Shown here piece by piece: positions 1 through 8,917 of a stretch of 64,000 nt of DNA. Location of the stretch: NCBI RefSeq assembly GCF_030323025.1, contig NZ_CP097329.1:3892001-3956000 (forward strand), read 5' to 3'. The DNA is from Pseudanabaena mucicola str. Chao 1806 (GTDB lineage Bacteria > Cyanobacteriota > Cyanobacteriia > Pseudanabaenales > Pseudanabaenaceae). Below the pieces are notes generated by a model that had not been told where the DNA came from, did not search any database, and was given only the letters and a program-made list of their open reading frames with translations. The stretch's first letter is position 1. Each line of letters begins with the position of its first letter. Both the position numbers and the translations under genes were made by a program.

Positions 1-1
1 G

Positions 2-538
2 CAAAAAGTCAGTACTCCTCCCTTACAGATACATACTTTAGGCGATCGCGTATTGCGCCAGCCTGCTAAGCGCATTAGTAAAGTCAACGATGAAATTCGG
101 CAGATCATAGTTGACATGCTAATCACCATGTATAGCAGTGACGGAATTGGTCTAGCTGCACCACAGGTGGGGATTAACAAACAACTACTCGTAATTGATA
201 TTGAACTCAAGGATGAGAGCAAACCACCTTTAGTCATGATCAATCCTGAAATTAAGGGTTCGGGTGGAGACTTAATCACTGGTGAAGAGGGATGTTTGAG
301 TATTCCTGAAGTATTTCTCGATGTCGTTCGTCCTGACCAAGTGGAAGTTGCCTATCGCGATGAGGATGGTAGACCACAGAAACTGGTAGCGAGTGGTTTG
401 CTAGCAAGGGTAATTCAACATGAAATGGATCATTTGAATGGAGTACTATTCGTCGATCGCGTTAAAAATGCAGTTGCTCTTAACAAAGAATTAACCGCCC
501 ATGGGTTTGCACCTAAGGATGTCCAAGCAATTAAATAA
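2..538 (+). CDS. def: Peptide deformylase, 5' end outside the window
   Basis: Removes the formyl group from the N-terminal methionine of new proteins; a cytoplasmic Fe/Zn metalloenzyme. All three family motifs are visible: GIGLAAPQVG, EEGCLS (metal-binding Cys) and QHEMDH (two metal-binding His and the catalytic Glu). A TTG at 53 could be read as a start. However, the frame stays open to the left edge and encodes STPPLQIHTLGDRVLRQPAK, which is normal deformylase N-terminal sequence ahead of the G motif. The gene is therefore partial here and its true start lies upstream of base 1. The stop TAA at 536-538 sits inside a perfect hairpin that probably terminates transcription. Confidence 0.95.
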   Translation, partial: QKVSTPPLQIHTLGDRVLRQPAKRISKVNDEIRQIIVDMLITMYSSDGIGLAAPQVGINKQLLVIDIELKDESKPPLVMINPEIKGSGGDLITGEEGCLSIPEVFLDVVRPDQVEVAYRDEDGRPQKLVASGLLARVIQHEMDHLNGVLFVDRVKNAVALNKELTAHGFAPKDVQAIK

Positions 539-586
539 GCTTTAAGTTTTCATTTTGCCTACGACAAAATGAAAACTTAAAGCTTA
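536..586 (+). terminator. Perfect 22-bp inverted repeat after def
   Basis: The arms at 536-557 and 565-586 are perfectly complementary around a 7-base loop and start at the def stop codon. The core, with attttg and caaaat arms, resembles the element-C repeats at 30.3 and 55.6 kb, so this may be a repeat reused as a terminator. No strong U-tract follows. Confidence 0.6.
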
Positions 587-629
587 TAGTTCTCAACATG
601 TAGGTGTTTTTAGATATGAGGTAATTTTT

Positions 630-1301
630 ATGCTTCAGCTTGATCGCCAAAATTTACCTAGTAGCGACGAATTACCTGATTCCGACGATACACCTGTGGA
701 TAACGAAGACCAGAATTTTTTGCCTAATCTACTTCTCTTTTTACTGGAGTATATTTGGAAGAATCGTGATGATTGGTACTTTGGTGTAGATATGGGCATT
801 TATCACACTACAGGATTTAGCCCAAGAGTGCCTGTAGTACCTGATGGATTTTTAAGTTTAGGGGTAGAACGTCGCAAGGGTGGTAAATCACGCCGAAGCT
901 ATGTGACTTGGGAAGAGAAAGATATTGTCCCTATTTTGACCTTGGAAATAGTATCCCATACCTATGGTGGTGAGTATGAAGAGAAGCTAGAGATTTATCG
1001 TAAATTGGGAGTGCAATATTACATGATTTATAATCCCGAATTCTGGCGGCGCGATCGCCATTTACCGTTGGAAATTTACAAATTAATTGATGGATTTTAT
1101 CAACTCCAAAGTGGTGAACCCTACTGGATGCCAGAAATTAGTTTAGGGATTGGACGTTGTGTCTTACCCTCTGATAACTTATGTCGTGAAGCTTTAAGTT
1201 GGTTTAATCAACAAGGTCAGAGATACCTCACTCCTGAAGAAAAATCAGAGCTTTTAGCCGCGAGATTAAGAGAATTAGGCGAAGACCCTGATTTGCTCTA
1301 A
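630..1301 (+). CDS. Uma2 family protein (putative PD-(D/E)XK endonuclease)
   Basis: Member of the Uma2/DUF820 family, which is greatly expanded in cyanobacteria and has a restriction-endonuclease-like fold; its biological role is unknown. Visible signatures are VPDGFLSLGVERR (first acidic position), LTLEIVSHT and the following EEKLEIYRKLGVQYYMIYNP, the usual core of the family. The C-terminus has the common tail that ends LRELGEDPDLL. Length 223 residues is normal. A GAGGT ribosome binding site lies seven bases before the ATG. It stands alone after the def terminator and converges with the next gene on the other strand. Family assignment is firm; nuclease activity is inferred from the fold. 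Confidence 0.88.
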   Translation: MLQLDRQNLPSSDELPDSDDTPVDNEDQNFLPNLLLFLLEYIWKNRDDWYFGVDMGIYHTTGFSPRVPVVPDGFLSLGVERRKGGKSRRSYVTWEEKDIVPILTLEIVSHTYGGEYEEKLEIYRKLGVQYYMIYNPEFWRRDRHLPLEIYKLIDGFYQLQSGEPYWMPEISLGIGRCVLPSDNLCREALSWFNQQGQRYLTPEEKSELLAARLRELGEDPDLL

Positions 1302-1315
1302 TTAAGTTGAGCTAC

Positions 1316-3388
1316 TTACCAGATTTTCCAGTCACTCCAATTAAGATTAAAGATGGAAGTATCTGGGAAGGCGATCGCGTTATTATTCTGTACCAGAGTT
1401 TGCTGTAACTTGGTGAGTAGTGGGTTAACTCGCGGCAAGTTCTCAACTAATTGATAGGGCAGAATTCCTTCTGTCAAGGCAAAAGATGCGGTTGTGCCTG
1501 CGGCGGCTCCCACTGACCACTCGTAGGAATGGACGCGATAACCTGCGGCAACAATATAGCTATAGGCAATATTTTTGCCAGAGACGATCAGATTATCAAT
1601 TTTTTGGGGAATTAGCGATCGCAAAGGGATTTGTCCAGGGAAAGCGGCTCCGTGACCATTACGCACACCTGCTCGTTCCGTATTGCCAGCTTTTTCGACA
1701 GGATATTCACTGAGGCAGGGATGGAAGTCGAGATAATATTGGGCAATACCGATCGCATCGGGATATATGGTCGAACGAGTACGACGTGGGATTTGATTAG
1801 GATCTGTATTATTTTTAATAACGCTAGTTGTTTCTAAACCTGCTAGAGCTTTCCATAAATTGCGATAGGCTTGCTGTGAGAGATTTTGGCGATAGGTTTC
1901 CGTACTAAAGTCTACCTGTGAAACATCGATCTCAGACATACTGAAGCCTTCAGGATAGCCATAGGAAGGGCGACCGATAATTCGCCTTGATTCGCGGATA
2001 TAGGGATATTTGGAAAGCCCATGCAAGGTTCCCATTGGCGAGTCAAAACCTGTCAGTAAACGATGATTCGGGAAAGGCTTTTTCCAATTTGTTTTTTGCT
2101 GCGAGTCAGTCGTACCTGCCACTAGCCAATAGTAAAAACCAAGGGCAATCTCTTCTCCACTTTTGAGAGTTGATTGCCTCAAACCACCCATCCATCCGTT
2201 AGGTTCAAATTGACCTGAACTCCTTAATTGCTCTCTAGAATAAATCAAATTATCTTTATCCGTACCTGGGCGATAGTCATTTCCCCAGACCCAGTTCTGC
2301 ATCGAAATATCACCTGCTTTCATCGATGAAACCCCAAAGGCATTCTTTTTGGGCTGATCAGTTGCAGCACTCCAGATGCGGCGATAGGTGAAGATATTAT
2401 CAAAATTGGCAAGACTGGGTTTTGGGTCAGAGCCATAATAGGGCAAATAGCGATCATAAAAGCTCGGCTTTTGTTGTGGTTGAGCTTCGTTCGTCTGCTC
2501 CATCGCAAAGGTGTAGGTAAAACCCTGTGTACAGTAAGGATCATTTTCTGTAACAGGAGAAGATGGATTTAGATGCGATCGCGGATCGAGACCAAGCCGA
2601 TAGGGAACATCCGCTAAAGCGATGATTTCTCCTGTTTCTGTGGAATCGATCACAAACCAATCACTAGGACTCTTTTGAGAATTTGGAATTTGAGAGTTGG
2701 TGAAAGGAACAAAACGAATAATTTGTTTCTGTAATCGTGATGAGTTTTCGTAGCGATAAGCATCATCGATAATTTGCGAAAGTGGCTCACTATTTAATGG
2801 GGCAGAATTTGGTGCAGGACGATGTTGAATAGCGATCGCAGCATTAATTAATTTGTTATCAGTACTAATTTCTAAGTTTTTAATAACCGTATTCGGGAAC
2901 CATTTTAATTTGCCATTCCCCTTACGTTTCGCCTCCTGCAACATTTCCACTAATATTTGCTGGGCAGTATTAGGAATGAAACAGGAAACACTTACCCAAC
3001 AGTCCCCTGCATTTAATTTGCCATATGTCTGCTCGATCCTCTGACGAAATTCAGTATAGCCCCTAGGAAAGTACCAGAGACTACGCTGTTTCTTGGCTTC
3101 ATCCAGAGCCGAAGTACCTTGAGACGTAATCTGTCCACCGATCCAGTCGGTAATTTCCGTCATGCAGACCGTTCGCCCTGCGAGCAATCCCTCATAGGCG
3201 GCGGCTGTACCTGCGACCCCCCCACCCACGATCAGGATTTCACAATCTTCAGTCTGATCAATTTTGCGCGGAAGAGAAGTTTGGTTTAGTTTGTTAGCGA
3301 TCGCATGAGGTGTTAGGGCGATCGTTAATGCGATCCCCGTAAAAATCGTGTAACAAGAAAAACGAATTTTAGAAATAATCTTCTTCAA
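1316..3388 (-). CDS. Exported FAD-dependent oxidoreductase
   Basis: The 690-residue protein starts with a positively charged, hydrophobic signal peptide (about residues 1-31). A dinucleotide-binding motif, VGGGVAGTAAAYEGLLAGR, follows near residues 53-73. This matches the FAD-dependent oxidoreductase group of PF12831, common in cyanobacteria with no defined substrate. GGQITSQGTSALDE shortly after the FAD motif and GHGAAFPGQIPLRSLIP near the C-terminus are further conserved-looking segments. The likely location is periplasm or outside. The gene is monocistronic: it converges with the Uma2 gene, leaving only 14 bases between stops. The reaction cannot be told from sequence. Confidence 0.8.
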   Translation of the reverse strand: MKKIISKIRFSCYTIFTGIALTIALTPHAIANKLNQTSLPRKIDQTEDCEILIVGGGVAGTAAAYEGLLAGRTVCMTEITDWIGGQITSQGTSALDEAKKQRSLWYFPRGYTEFRQRIEQTYGKLNAGDCWVSVSCFIPNTAQQILVEMLQEAKRKGNGKLKWFPNTVIKNLEISTDNKLINAAIAIQHRPAPNSAPLNSEPLSQIIDDAYRYENSSRLQKQIIRFVPFTNSQIPNSQKSPSDWFVIDSTETGEIIALADVPYRLGLDPRSHLNPSSPVTENDPYCTQGFTYTFAMEQTNEAQPQQKPSFYDRYLPYYGSDPKPSLANFDNIFTYRRIWSAATDQPKKNAFGVSSMKAGDISMQNWVWGNDYRPGTDKDNLIYSREQLRSSGQFEPNGWMGGLRQSTLKSGEEIALGFYYWLVAGTTDSQQKTNWKKPFPNHRLLTGFDSPMGTLHGLSKYPYIRESRRIIGRPSYGYPEGFSMSEIDVSQVDFSTETYRQNLSQQAYRNLWKALAGLETTSVIKNNTDPNQIPRRTRSTIYPDAIGIAQYYLDFHPCLSEYPVEKAGNTERAGVRNGHGAAFPGQIPLRSLIPQKIDNLIVSGKNIAYSYIVAAGYRVHSYEWSVGAAAGTTASFALTEGILPYQLVENLPRVNPLLTKLQQTLVQNNNAIAFPDTSIFNLNWSDWKIW

Positions 3389-3584
3389 GGGTTTTAGCTG
3401 TATTTAAGAGAGTGAGTGCGCTATTAGGATTTAATGAATTAGGTATAGATGCTATTTTGATTTGTCTATCTAAATATAGCAAGCAGTCCTAAATCAGTTG
3501 TAACAGACCTTGACTTCGGCTACGCTCAGTCAGCACAATCATTATTTCTGGCTGAGCGCAATCAAAGCAAATCATAAGCATTAC

Positions 3585-3684
3585 TAAGTAGCTCAACTTA
3601 ATTAAAACCCAAACCAGAGTTTTGTTCCGCCCCCTACGCGGGCGGAACAAAACTCTCGATTTTTAGTTTACTTATGTCTAGCTA
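3585..3684. repeat. Palindromic repeat element A, copy 1
   Basis: About 100 bp with a central 17-bp perfect stem (arms AGAGTTTTGTTCCGCCC and its complement) and flanks that also occur at 16226-16481. It fills part of the 419-bp gap between the oxidoreductase and the porin; the rest of that gap holds the porin promoter region and nothing else I can name. Confidence 0.75.
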
Positions 3685-3737
3685 TTAAAATCTAAACATT
3701 TGCTCCTTGTGATTCTTTTGCAAAAGCATAAACGAAG

Positions 3738-3781
3738 CTTAACCGTAAGTTAAATTATAGAATCAAATTGGAACGTATGAT
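3738..3781 (+). promoter_or_regulatory. Possible Pho box and -10 element
   Basis: CTTAACCG (3738-3745) and GTTAAATT (3749-3756) are 8-base repeats with a 3-base spacer, like cyanobacterial PhoB/SphR boxes. A weaker third repeat lies at 3760-3767. A TATGAT -10 candidate at 3776-3781 places the repeats where a -35 box would be. The downstream PhoX-type gene fits phosphate control. This is inferred from pattern only. Confidence 0.45.
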
Positions 3782-3807
3782 GACTTTAAGTGTGAGAAAT
3801 AGGCATC

Positions 3808-5511
3808 ATGATTTACAAAAATACAGTAACAAATCCACTCGTAGCAGCATCAGTTCTGCTAGCAGTTTTTAATATTGGTCATGCCAATGCAGTCGAACTA
3901 AAATCTAGTTCAACTTCTCAAAATGCGAGCAGTGCAGCCAATATTCTGCAAAAAATTGAAAACGATACTCTTGTTGAAACTCCAACCTTGGAGTCTGATA
4001 AAAGTGCCCAGAATGTTACATCTGTATCTCAACTTACAGATGTGAAACCTACCGATTGGGCATTTACCGCTTTACAATCTCTAGTGGAAAGATACGGCTG
4101 TATTGCTGGTTATCCTGATCGTACTTTTCGCGGTAAGCAAGCCACATCTCGTTATGAGTTTGCCGCAGGGCTGAATGCTTGTCTAGATAAAGTCAATGAA
4201 ATTATTGCTGCTGGTTTAGCTGACAAAGTTAGCAAGGATGATCTAGCAGCTATTAAAAAACTTCAAGAAGAATTTGCTGCTGAACTTGCGACTTTGAGAG
4301 GTCGAGTTGATGCTCTTGATGCCAAAGTAACCAAACTAGAAGCTCAGCAATTCTCAACAACCACTAAACTCAATGCCACAGTAATTTTTGCCCTTGCTGA
4401 TACCTTTGGTGGTGTAGGAACAGGAACTAACGCTCAAAATCCTCAAAGAACTACTGATGCGACTAACCTCAATTTCTCCTATCGGGCAAGATTGAACTTT
4501 GACACCAGCTTTACAGGGAAAGATTTGCTGCGTACCCGTTTACAAGCAGGTAACAATCCAAACTTGGGTAATGCAACTAATACCCAAATGGCACGTCTAG
4601 CTTTTGCTCAACTTACTAATCCTAGCAACTCATTTGAAATTGATAAGTTCTACTACAGATTCCCAATTGGCAATAGCGCGACTGCTTATGCTGGTGTCAG
4701 CAAATTAGATCCAGATGATATCGCCGATTCTCTCAATCCATATTATGAGAGTAGTGACAAAGGTGCTTTATCAAGATTTGGTCGTTACGATCCATTGATT
4801 TTCCGTGGTCCTTCAGGAGCAGGTATTGGTTTCTCCTATAAAGTTGCGCCAGAATTTACAGTCGCAGCCAGCTATCTAGCTAATTCTGAAACTGCCTCTA
4901 ATGCGACTGGACAGGCTGGTTTATTTGGTGGAGGCTATATCGCTAACATTCAGGCGGTTTATGCTCCAACCTCAAATTTGAAATTTGGATTGGCATATGC
5001 CCGTAGTTTTGAACCTGGAAGTAACGTCAATTTTGCTCAAAACACTGGTAGCAACTTTGGTAACAGACCATTTGGTACTGGCACTAATAATAGTGGTACT
5101 GGATTTGATACATCTGCCGATCGCTACGGTGCTCAATTTAACTGGCAAGCTTCCAAAAGCTTTAACCTAGGCGGCTGGGTTAGTTTTGCTAATGCCCGTC
5201 AAGAATCAGGTGCAGGCGTAGGTAACACAGCTAATTTATTTAACTGGGGCGTTACCCTTGCATTCCCAGACCTATTCGCTACTGGCAATACAGGCGGTAT
5301 TATTTTTGGACAGCCTCCCAAGGTAACTTCTAACTCGAATGCCGCACGGATTGACCCAGATACTTCATACATCTTGGAATTGCAATACAACTTCCGTGTT
5401 AGCAAAAATATCTCGATTACCCCTGGCATCTTTGCGGTATTTAATCCCAATCAAAATGCTTTAAACCCAACTACATGGGTAGCAACCGTTAGAACTCTAT
5501 TCAGTTTCTAA
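3808..5511 (+). CDS. SLH-domain OprB-type outer membrane porin
   Basis: Cyanobacterial major outer-membrane porin of the iron-uptake porin / OprB type, 567 residues. Order: signal peptide (about 1-28), one S-layer homology domain with DVKPTDWAFTALQSLVERYG (about 80-140) that anchors to peptidoglycan-linked polymer, a coiled coil (LRGRVDALDAKVTKLEAQQF, about 165-190), then a beta-barrel ending in the terminal Phe (TLFSF) used for barrel assembly. It lies 88 bases before the PhoX-type gene without a visible terminator, so the two are probably cotranscribed. This suggests passage of a phosphorus compound or its product; that substrate is an inference. A close paralogue lies at 22529-24301. Confidence 0.9.
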   Translation: MIYKNTVTNPLVAASVLLAVFNIGHANAVELKSSSTSQNASSAANILQKIENDTLVETPTLESDKSAQNVTSVSQLTDVKPTDWAFTALQSLVERYGCIAGYPDRTFRGKQATSRYEFAAGLNACLDKVNEIIAAGLADKVSKDDLAAIKKLQEEFAAELATLRGRVDALDAKVTKLEAQQFSTTTKLNATVIFALADTFGGVGTGTNAQNPQRTTDATNLNFSYRARLNFDTSFTGKDLLRTRLQAGNNPNLGNATNTQMARLAFAQLTNPSNSFEIDKFYYRFPIGNSATAYAGVSKLDPDDIADSLNPYYESSDKGALSRFGRYDPLIFRGPSGAGIGFSYKVAPEFTVAASYLANSETASNATGQAGLFGGGYIANIQAVYAPTSNLKFGLAYARSFEPGSNVNFAQNTGSNFGNRPFGTGTNNSGTGFDTSADRYGAQFNWQASKSFNLGGWVSFANARQESGAGVGNTANLFNWGVTLAFPDLFATGNTGGIIFGQPPKVTSNSNAARIDPDTSYILELQYNFRVSKNISITPGIFAVFNPNQNALNPTTWVATVRTLFSF

Positions 5512-5599
5512 ATCGGTCAAACGGTCAGGATTGGTGGCACTTTGTGTCGCCAATCCTGACTCTAAAATCCTGCCATCTTTAGATCACTACCAAAACAAT

Positions 5600-7831
5600 A
5601 TGACGATCAAACGTAGAGACTTCCTAACTTTCTTAGGTGGTATGGGCGGAGCGATGCTATTTGATGCAGTTCCTCACAATCCTAATATCCCTAGATTCTC
5701 CATGCCCTTTATGGGTTCTGATTCAAGTGGTCAGGCTTTCGCAGCAAACTCATCTAAACTGAGCTTCAAACCAATTAAGGGTGTGATGCCATTAGTTACA
5801 GATGCGATCGCACCATCACAGCAGAGTCAAGCTTACAAAAATGTGGAAGTAGTTGACGATCTCGTTTTACCTGAAGGCTTTGTCTATGATGTAATTGCTG
5901 CATGGGGCGATCCTGTTGGCGATTCGAGGTTTGGCTATAACAACGACTATCTTTCCCTAATCGAAACTAGCAATAACGAAGGCTATTTAACCATCAATTT
6001 TGAATATATTAGTAGCGTTCCTTGGGAACAAACCTACGAGAAGGTGCTTGGGAAGTCTTTACCGTTTAGTGAAGTTGATGCGGCTCTGAAAGCACTAGAT
6101 AAAAAAGATATTGATGCTTGGAAGTTGGATGATAGTGATCCGCTCAAAGAAAAGATTGCTTTAATTTCTAAGGAAGCCTTAATTGATCTTGGTATTGGTG
6201 TAATTTCATTGCGCCGCAATCCTGATGGTAAATGGGTACGCACTAATTCCGAAGCCGATCGCCGTGTCACTGGGATATCTGGTTTGGAGGATGGACGCTA
6301 TCTCAAGTCAACTGGTCCTGCCGCAGCCATTTTTCGCAAAGAGAAAGGCTTGGGCTATACCGATAAATTAGGCGATCGCATTATTGGCACATTCAATAAC
6401 TGTGCAGGCGGTACGTCTCCTTGGGGAACAGTCTTTAGCGCAGAAGAGAACTATCAAAACTTCGTACCAGAGCCAGTCATGCCCGATGGTACTTCCTTCT
6501 CTCCTAGCAAGAAGAAATTTACCAAAGATGACGGTGAACTGGTCGGCGTTGCCAATGTGTTTGGTCTAGCAGGCAATAAGTATGGCTGGATGGTCGAAAT
6601 TGATCCTGCTAATCCCAATGACTACGGCACTAAGCACACATGGTTAGGACGCTTCCGCCATGAAGCGGTTGGTATTCGCGCTGAAGCAGGTAAACCATTA
6701 GTGTTCTATTCTGGTTGCGATCGCCGAGGTGGACATCTTTATAAATTTGTTAGCACAGGCATTGTCAAAGATCCCAAAGATAAAGCGAACTCTAAACTTT
6801 TAGAATCAGGAATGCTCTATGCTGCCAAGTTTAATGCTGATGGCACAGGTAGCTGGATTGCGCTAAAATCCTCGACAGCGATTAATCCGCATAAACTAGA
6901 AGTTCTTGCTGGGAAGATGCTGACACTGCCTCAACGTCCTGAAGGTGGCATTTTCAAGGCAACCAAAGAAGAAGAGATTGCAGATTTTAAATCTAAGTTT
7001 AAGACTTTAGGCGATCTGTATACGGGTAGCGATCGCGAGAAGCAAGGCGCAATTCTGATCGATGCCCACTACGCTGCTAATGCTGTTGGAGCAACCTGTA
7101 CTGCTCGCCCCGAAGATACAAAAATTGCCCCCGATGGTTCTCTATATATTGCCTTTACCTCTGGTTCCATAAGTTCCAGTGATGGTAGTCCCGATCTACG
7201 CATTTTTAAAGGAGCCGATGGTAAAGCTTACGAATATGGCTGGATCATGCGTCTTAACGAGGATGCAAATAAGCCTGAAGTCATGAATTTTAAATGGTCG
7301 ATGGTGGCTACAGGGGGTGAACCTGCTGAGGGTGGTCTAGGTTTTGCTAATCCAGACAATTTAGCAATTGATCGCGGTGGCAATATCTGGATGGTTACAG
7401 ATATTTCTACCGACAAATACAATCTCGCTATCCCCAATCGTCAAGATAAGTCTGGTAAGCCTGTGAGCCAATCCAATTTACGCGGGCTTTATGGCAATAG
7501 TTCGATTTGGTTTATGCCAACATCTGGTGAAAACTTGGGCAAGGCTTACTTATTTGGCTTTGGACCAATGGAATGCGAAACTACTGGTCCATTCTTCTCC
7601 CGCGATCAGCAGACACTTTTTCTATCGGTACAACACCCAGGAGAAGTGAAAGGCATTCGTAAGGACATGGCATTCGAGTCACGCAAATTTGCGATGCGAA
7701 CCACAAACGGTAAAGAGTTTACGCAAACTCGCAAAGTCCCCATCGGTTCCAACTGGCCCTCACGTAAGCCCAATGATTCACCAAAGCCTGCGGTAGTCGC
7801 CATTCGCAAGATTGATAACACTGCGATCTAA
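5600..7831 (+). CDS. PhoX-type alkaline phosphatase (DUF839), Tat-exported
   Basis: Secreted phosphatase of the PhoX family, which removes phosphate from organic esters using Ca and Fe. The ATG at 5600 gives the N-terminus MTIKRRDFLTFLGGMGGAML, a twin-arginine signal; a longer frame from TTG at 5531 would bury it, so 5600 is preferred. Family motifs seen are GGTSPWGTVFSAEENYQNF (metal-binding Glu), NPDNLAIDRGGNIWMVTD and GPFFSRDQQTLFLSVQHPG. About 743 residues, slightly long for the family. It follows the SLH porin and may share its promoter with the Pho-box-like repeats at 3738-3767. Family confident; substrate not shown. Confidence 0.88.
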   Translation: MTIKRRDFLTFLGGMGGAMLFDAVPHNPNIPRFSMPFMGSDSSGQAFAANSSKLSFKPIKGVMPLVTDAIAPSQQSQAYKNVEVVDDLVLPEGFVYDVIAAWGDPVGDSRFGYNNDYLSLIETSNNEGYLTINFEYISSVPWEQTYEKVLGKSLPFSEVDAALKALDKKDIDAWKLDDSDPLKEKIALISKEALIDLGIGVISLRRNPDGKWVRTNSEADRRVTGISGLEDGRYLKSTGPAAAIFRKEKGLGYTDKLGDRIIGTFNNCAGGTSPWGTVFSAEENYQNFVPEPVMPDGTSFSPSKKKFTKDDGELVGVANVFGLAGNKYGWMVEIDPANPNDYGTKHTWLGRFRHEAVGIRAEAGKPLVFYSGCDRRGGHLYKFVSTGIVKDPKDKANSKLLESGMLYAAKFNADGTGSWIALKSSTAINPHKLEVLAGKMLTLPQRPEGGIFKATKEEEIADFKSKFKTLGDLYTGSDREKQGAILIDAHYAANAVGATCTARPEDTKIAPDGSLYIAFTSGSISSSDGSPDLRIFKGADGKAYEYGWIMRLNEDANKPEVMNFKWSMVATGGEPAEGGLGFANPDNLAIDRGGNIWMVTDISTDKYNLAIPNRQDKSGKPVSQSNLRGLYGNSSIWFMPTSGENLGKAYLFGFGPMECETTGPFFSRDQQTLFLSVQHPGEVKGIRKDMAFESRKFAMRTTNGKEFTQTRKVPIGSNWPSRKPNDSPKPAVVAIRKIDNTAI

Positions 7832-7928
7832 TCAGTAGCTCAGCTCAACAAATGCTGCCAAATGGAAGGATTTACTTTGCGATTCTTTCCGTTTGGTAGC
7901 ATTGTTGCTATCTAGTGAGTTTCAGGAT

Positions 7929-8021
7929 TAGGACTTACGCAAACCGAACGAATTTATTAGGCTTGAGGTAGATGTGGTGCGGGCTTCGCCTGCACCACAT
8001 CTACCCAATGCGTAAGTCCTA
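7929..8021. repeat. 93-bp MITE-like palindrome, copy 1
   Basis: Terminal inverted repeats TAGGACTTACGC / GCGTAAGTCCTA (12 of 12) enclose a hairpin core GGTAGATGTGGTGC / GCACCACATCTACC. Near-identical copies are at 32635-32727 and, in the other orientation with one decayed end, 54070-54159. It carries no coding sequence. It occupies the gap between the PhoX gene and the toxin-antitoxin pair. Confidence 0.85.
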
Positions 8022-8061
8022 AGGATACTTTTAGCTTTAGCTTGGTAAAACTCAGTATTAA

Positions 8062-8100
8062 AAGCGATCGCCCTAATCATCTCTACAAATGGCGATCGCT
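8062..8100. repeat. HIP1-bounded 39-bp repeat left of the toxin-antitoxin pair
   Basis: AAGCGATCGC, then a spacer with CTACAAAT, then GCGATCGCT. The same 39-bp pattern, with a few substitutions, recurs at 8704-8742 and in decayed form at 8755-8789, so copies flank the mazEF-like pair on both sides. Confidence 0.6.
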
Positions 8101-8151
8101 ATTCGATGCTTATGCTACTGTAGGTAGTATTATGAGTAGCGTAAAATAGTT

Positions 8152-8370
8152 ATGAAAGTATCTATTTCTCTTCCAGATGAGTTAGTCCACTACGTTGATG
8201 ATCGCGTAGAAAATCGTAGTCGGCTCATTGAGGGGTTACTGCAAACATGGCGGAAGCAGCAGGAAAAGCAGGCGATGGTTGAGGCTTGTTTGTTGTTAGA
8301 TGAGTTGTCAAATGATGAGGAAGCAGCATGGCAGCAAGCAGCGATTATCGATTGGGAAGTATCTGGCTAG
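8152..8370 (+). CDS. Antitoxin of a MazEF/PemIK-type module (ribbon-helix-helix)
   Basis: 72 residues. The N-terminus MKVSISLPDELVHYVDDRV is a ribbon-helix-helix DNA-binding strand and helix, as in CopG/MazE-like antitoxins. The acidic C-terminal half (LLLDELSNDEEAAWQQAA) is the usual toxin-binding part. It should neutralise the toxin encoded immediately downstream and repress the operon. The two genes overlap by 43 bases in different frames, which couples their translation. Flanked by the repeats at 8062-8100 and 8704-8789. Confidence 0.82.
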   Translation: MKVSISLPDELVHYVDDRVENRSRLIEGLLQTWRKQQEKQAMVEACLLLDELSNDEEAAWQQAAIIDWEVSG

Positions 8371-8684
8371 TAAGTTTCGATCCTTCAATTGGTACAGAAA
8401 TTCGCAAAACTCGTCCTGCGGTGATTATCTCTGGAACTGCTTTTAATCAGCGTAGTAAGGTAACTGTGTTACCGATTACTTCTGCTAATCCTAGCGATCG
8501 CCTGCTTCCAGTGATTGCGCCTTTGGTTCCTTCTATTAATAATGGTCTTAGCAGTAATAGTTTAGTTGTCTGTATCGATCCGATGACTTTTGATAAACGT
8601 AGGTTGATTCAATGTCTTGGTCAAGTAGAAGCGAATCAATTGCAAGAGATACAACAGATTTTGGTTAGGTATTTAGAACTTTAA
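8328..8684 (+). CDS. MazF/PemK family endoribonuclease toxin
   Basis: 118 residues with the MazF/PemK core: GSIWLVSFDPSIGTEIRKTR near residues 11-30, followed by PAVIIS, then TVLPITS and VCIDPMTFDKRRL, which carry the conserved RNA-cleaving surface including the Arg of IRKTRP. MazF toxins cut mRNA at short motifs and arrest growth when the antitoxin is lost. The ATG at 8328 lies inside the antitoxin gene. The protein looks intact over its whole length, so the module may be active. Confidence 0.9.
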   Translation: MAASSDYRLGSIWLVSFDPSIGTEIRKTRPAVIISGTAFNQRSKVTVLPITSANPSDRLLPVIAPLVPSINNGLSSNSLVVCIDPMTFDKRRLIQCLGQVEANQLQEIQQILVRYLEL

Positions 8685-8703
8685 CTAGAAACGATATCTC
8701 AAG

Positions 8704-8789
8704 AAGCGATCGCACTAATAATATCTACAAATAGCGATCGCTAGTCTAGCAAGGAGATAGCACTAATAGTATCTACCAGATAGCGATCT
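8704..8789. repeat. HIP1-bounded repeats right of the toxin-antitoxin pair
   Basis: A 39-bp copy at 8704-8742 and a degenerate copy at 8755-8789 of the repeat at 8062-8100. They fill part of the 233-bp gap before the large NTPase gene. Confidence 0.55.
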
Positions 8790-8917
8790 CACAAAATAAC
8801 TACTCAAACCATTGTGTTTCGCCATTAGTTGCTACGTCGTGTTGCTTGAGGCTGCTGAGGGCAGATTAAAAGCAATCTAATGCATAATATTTATTAATGT
8901 CACAGTAAGAAATTGTA

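Noticed and set aside
5531-5599. Upstream TTG start for the PhoX-type gene
   Set aside because: It would bury the twin-arginine signal 23 residues inside the protein.
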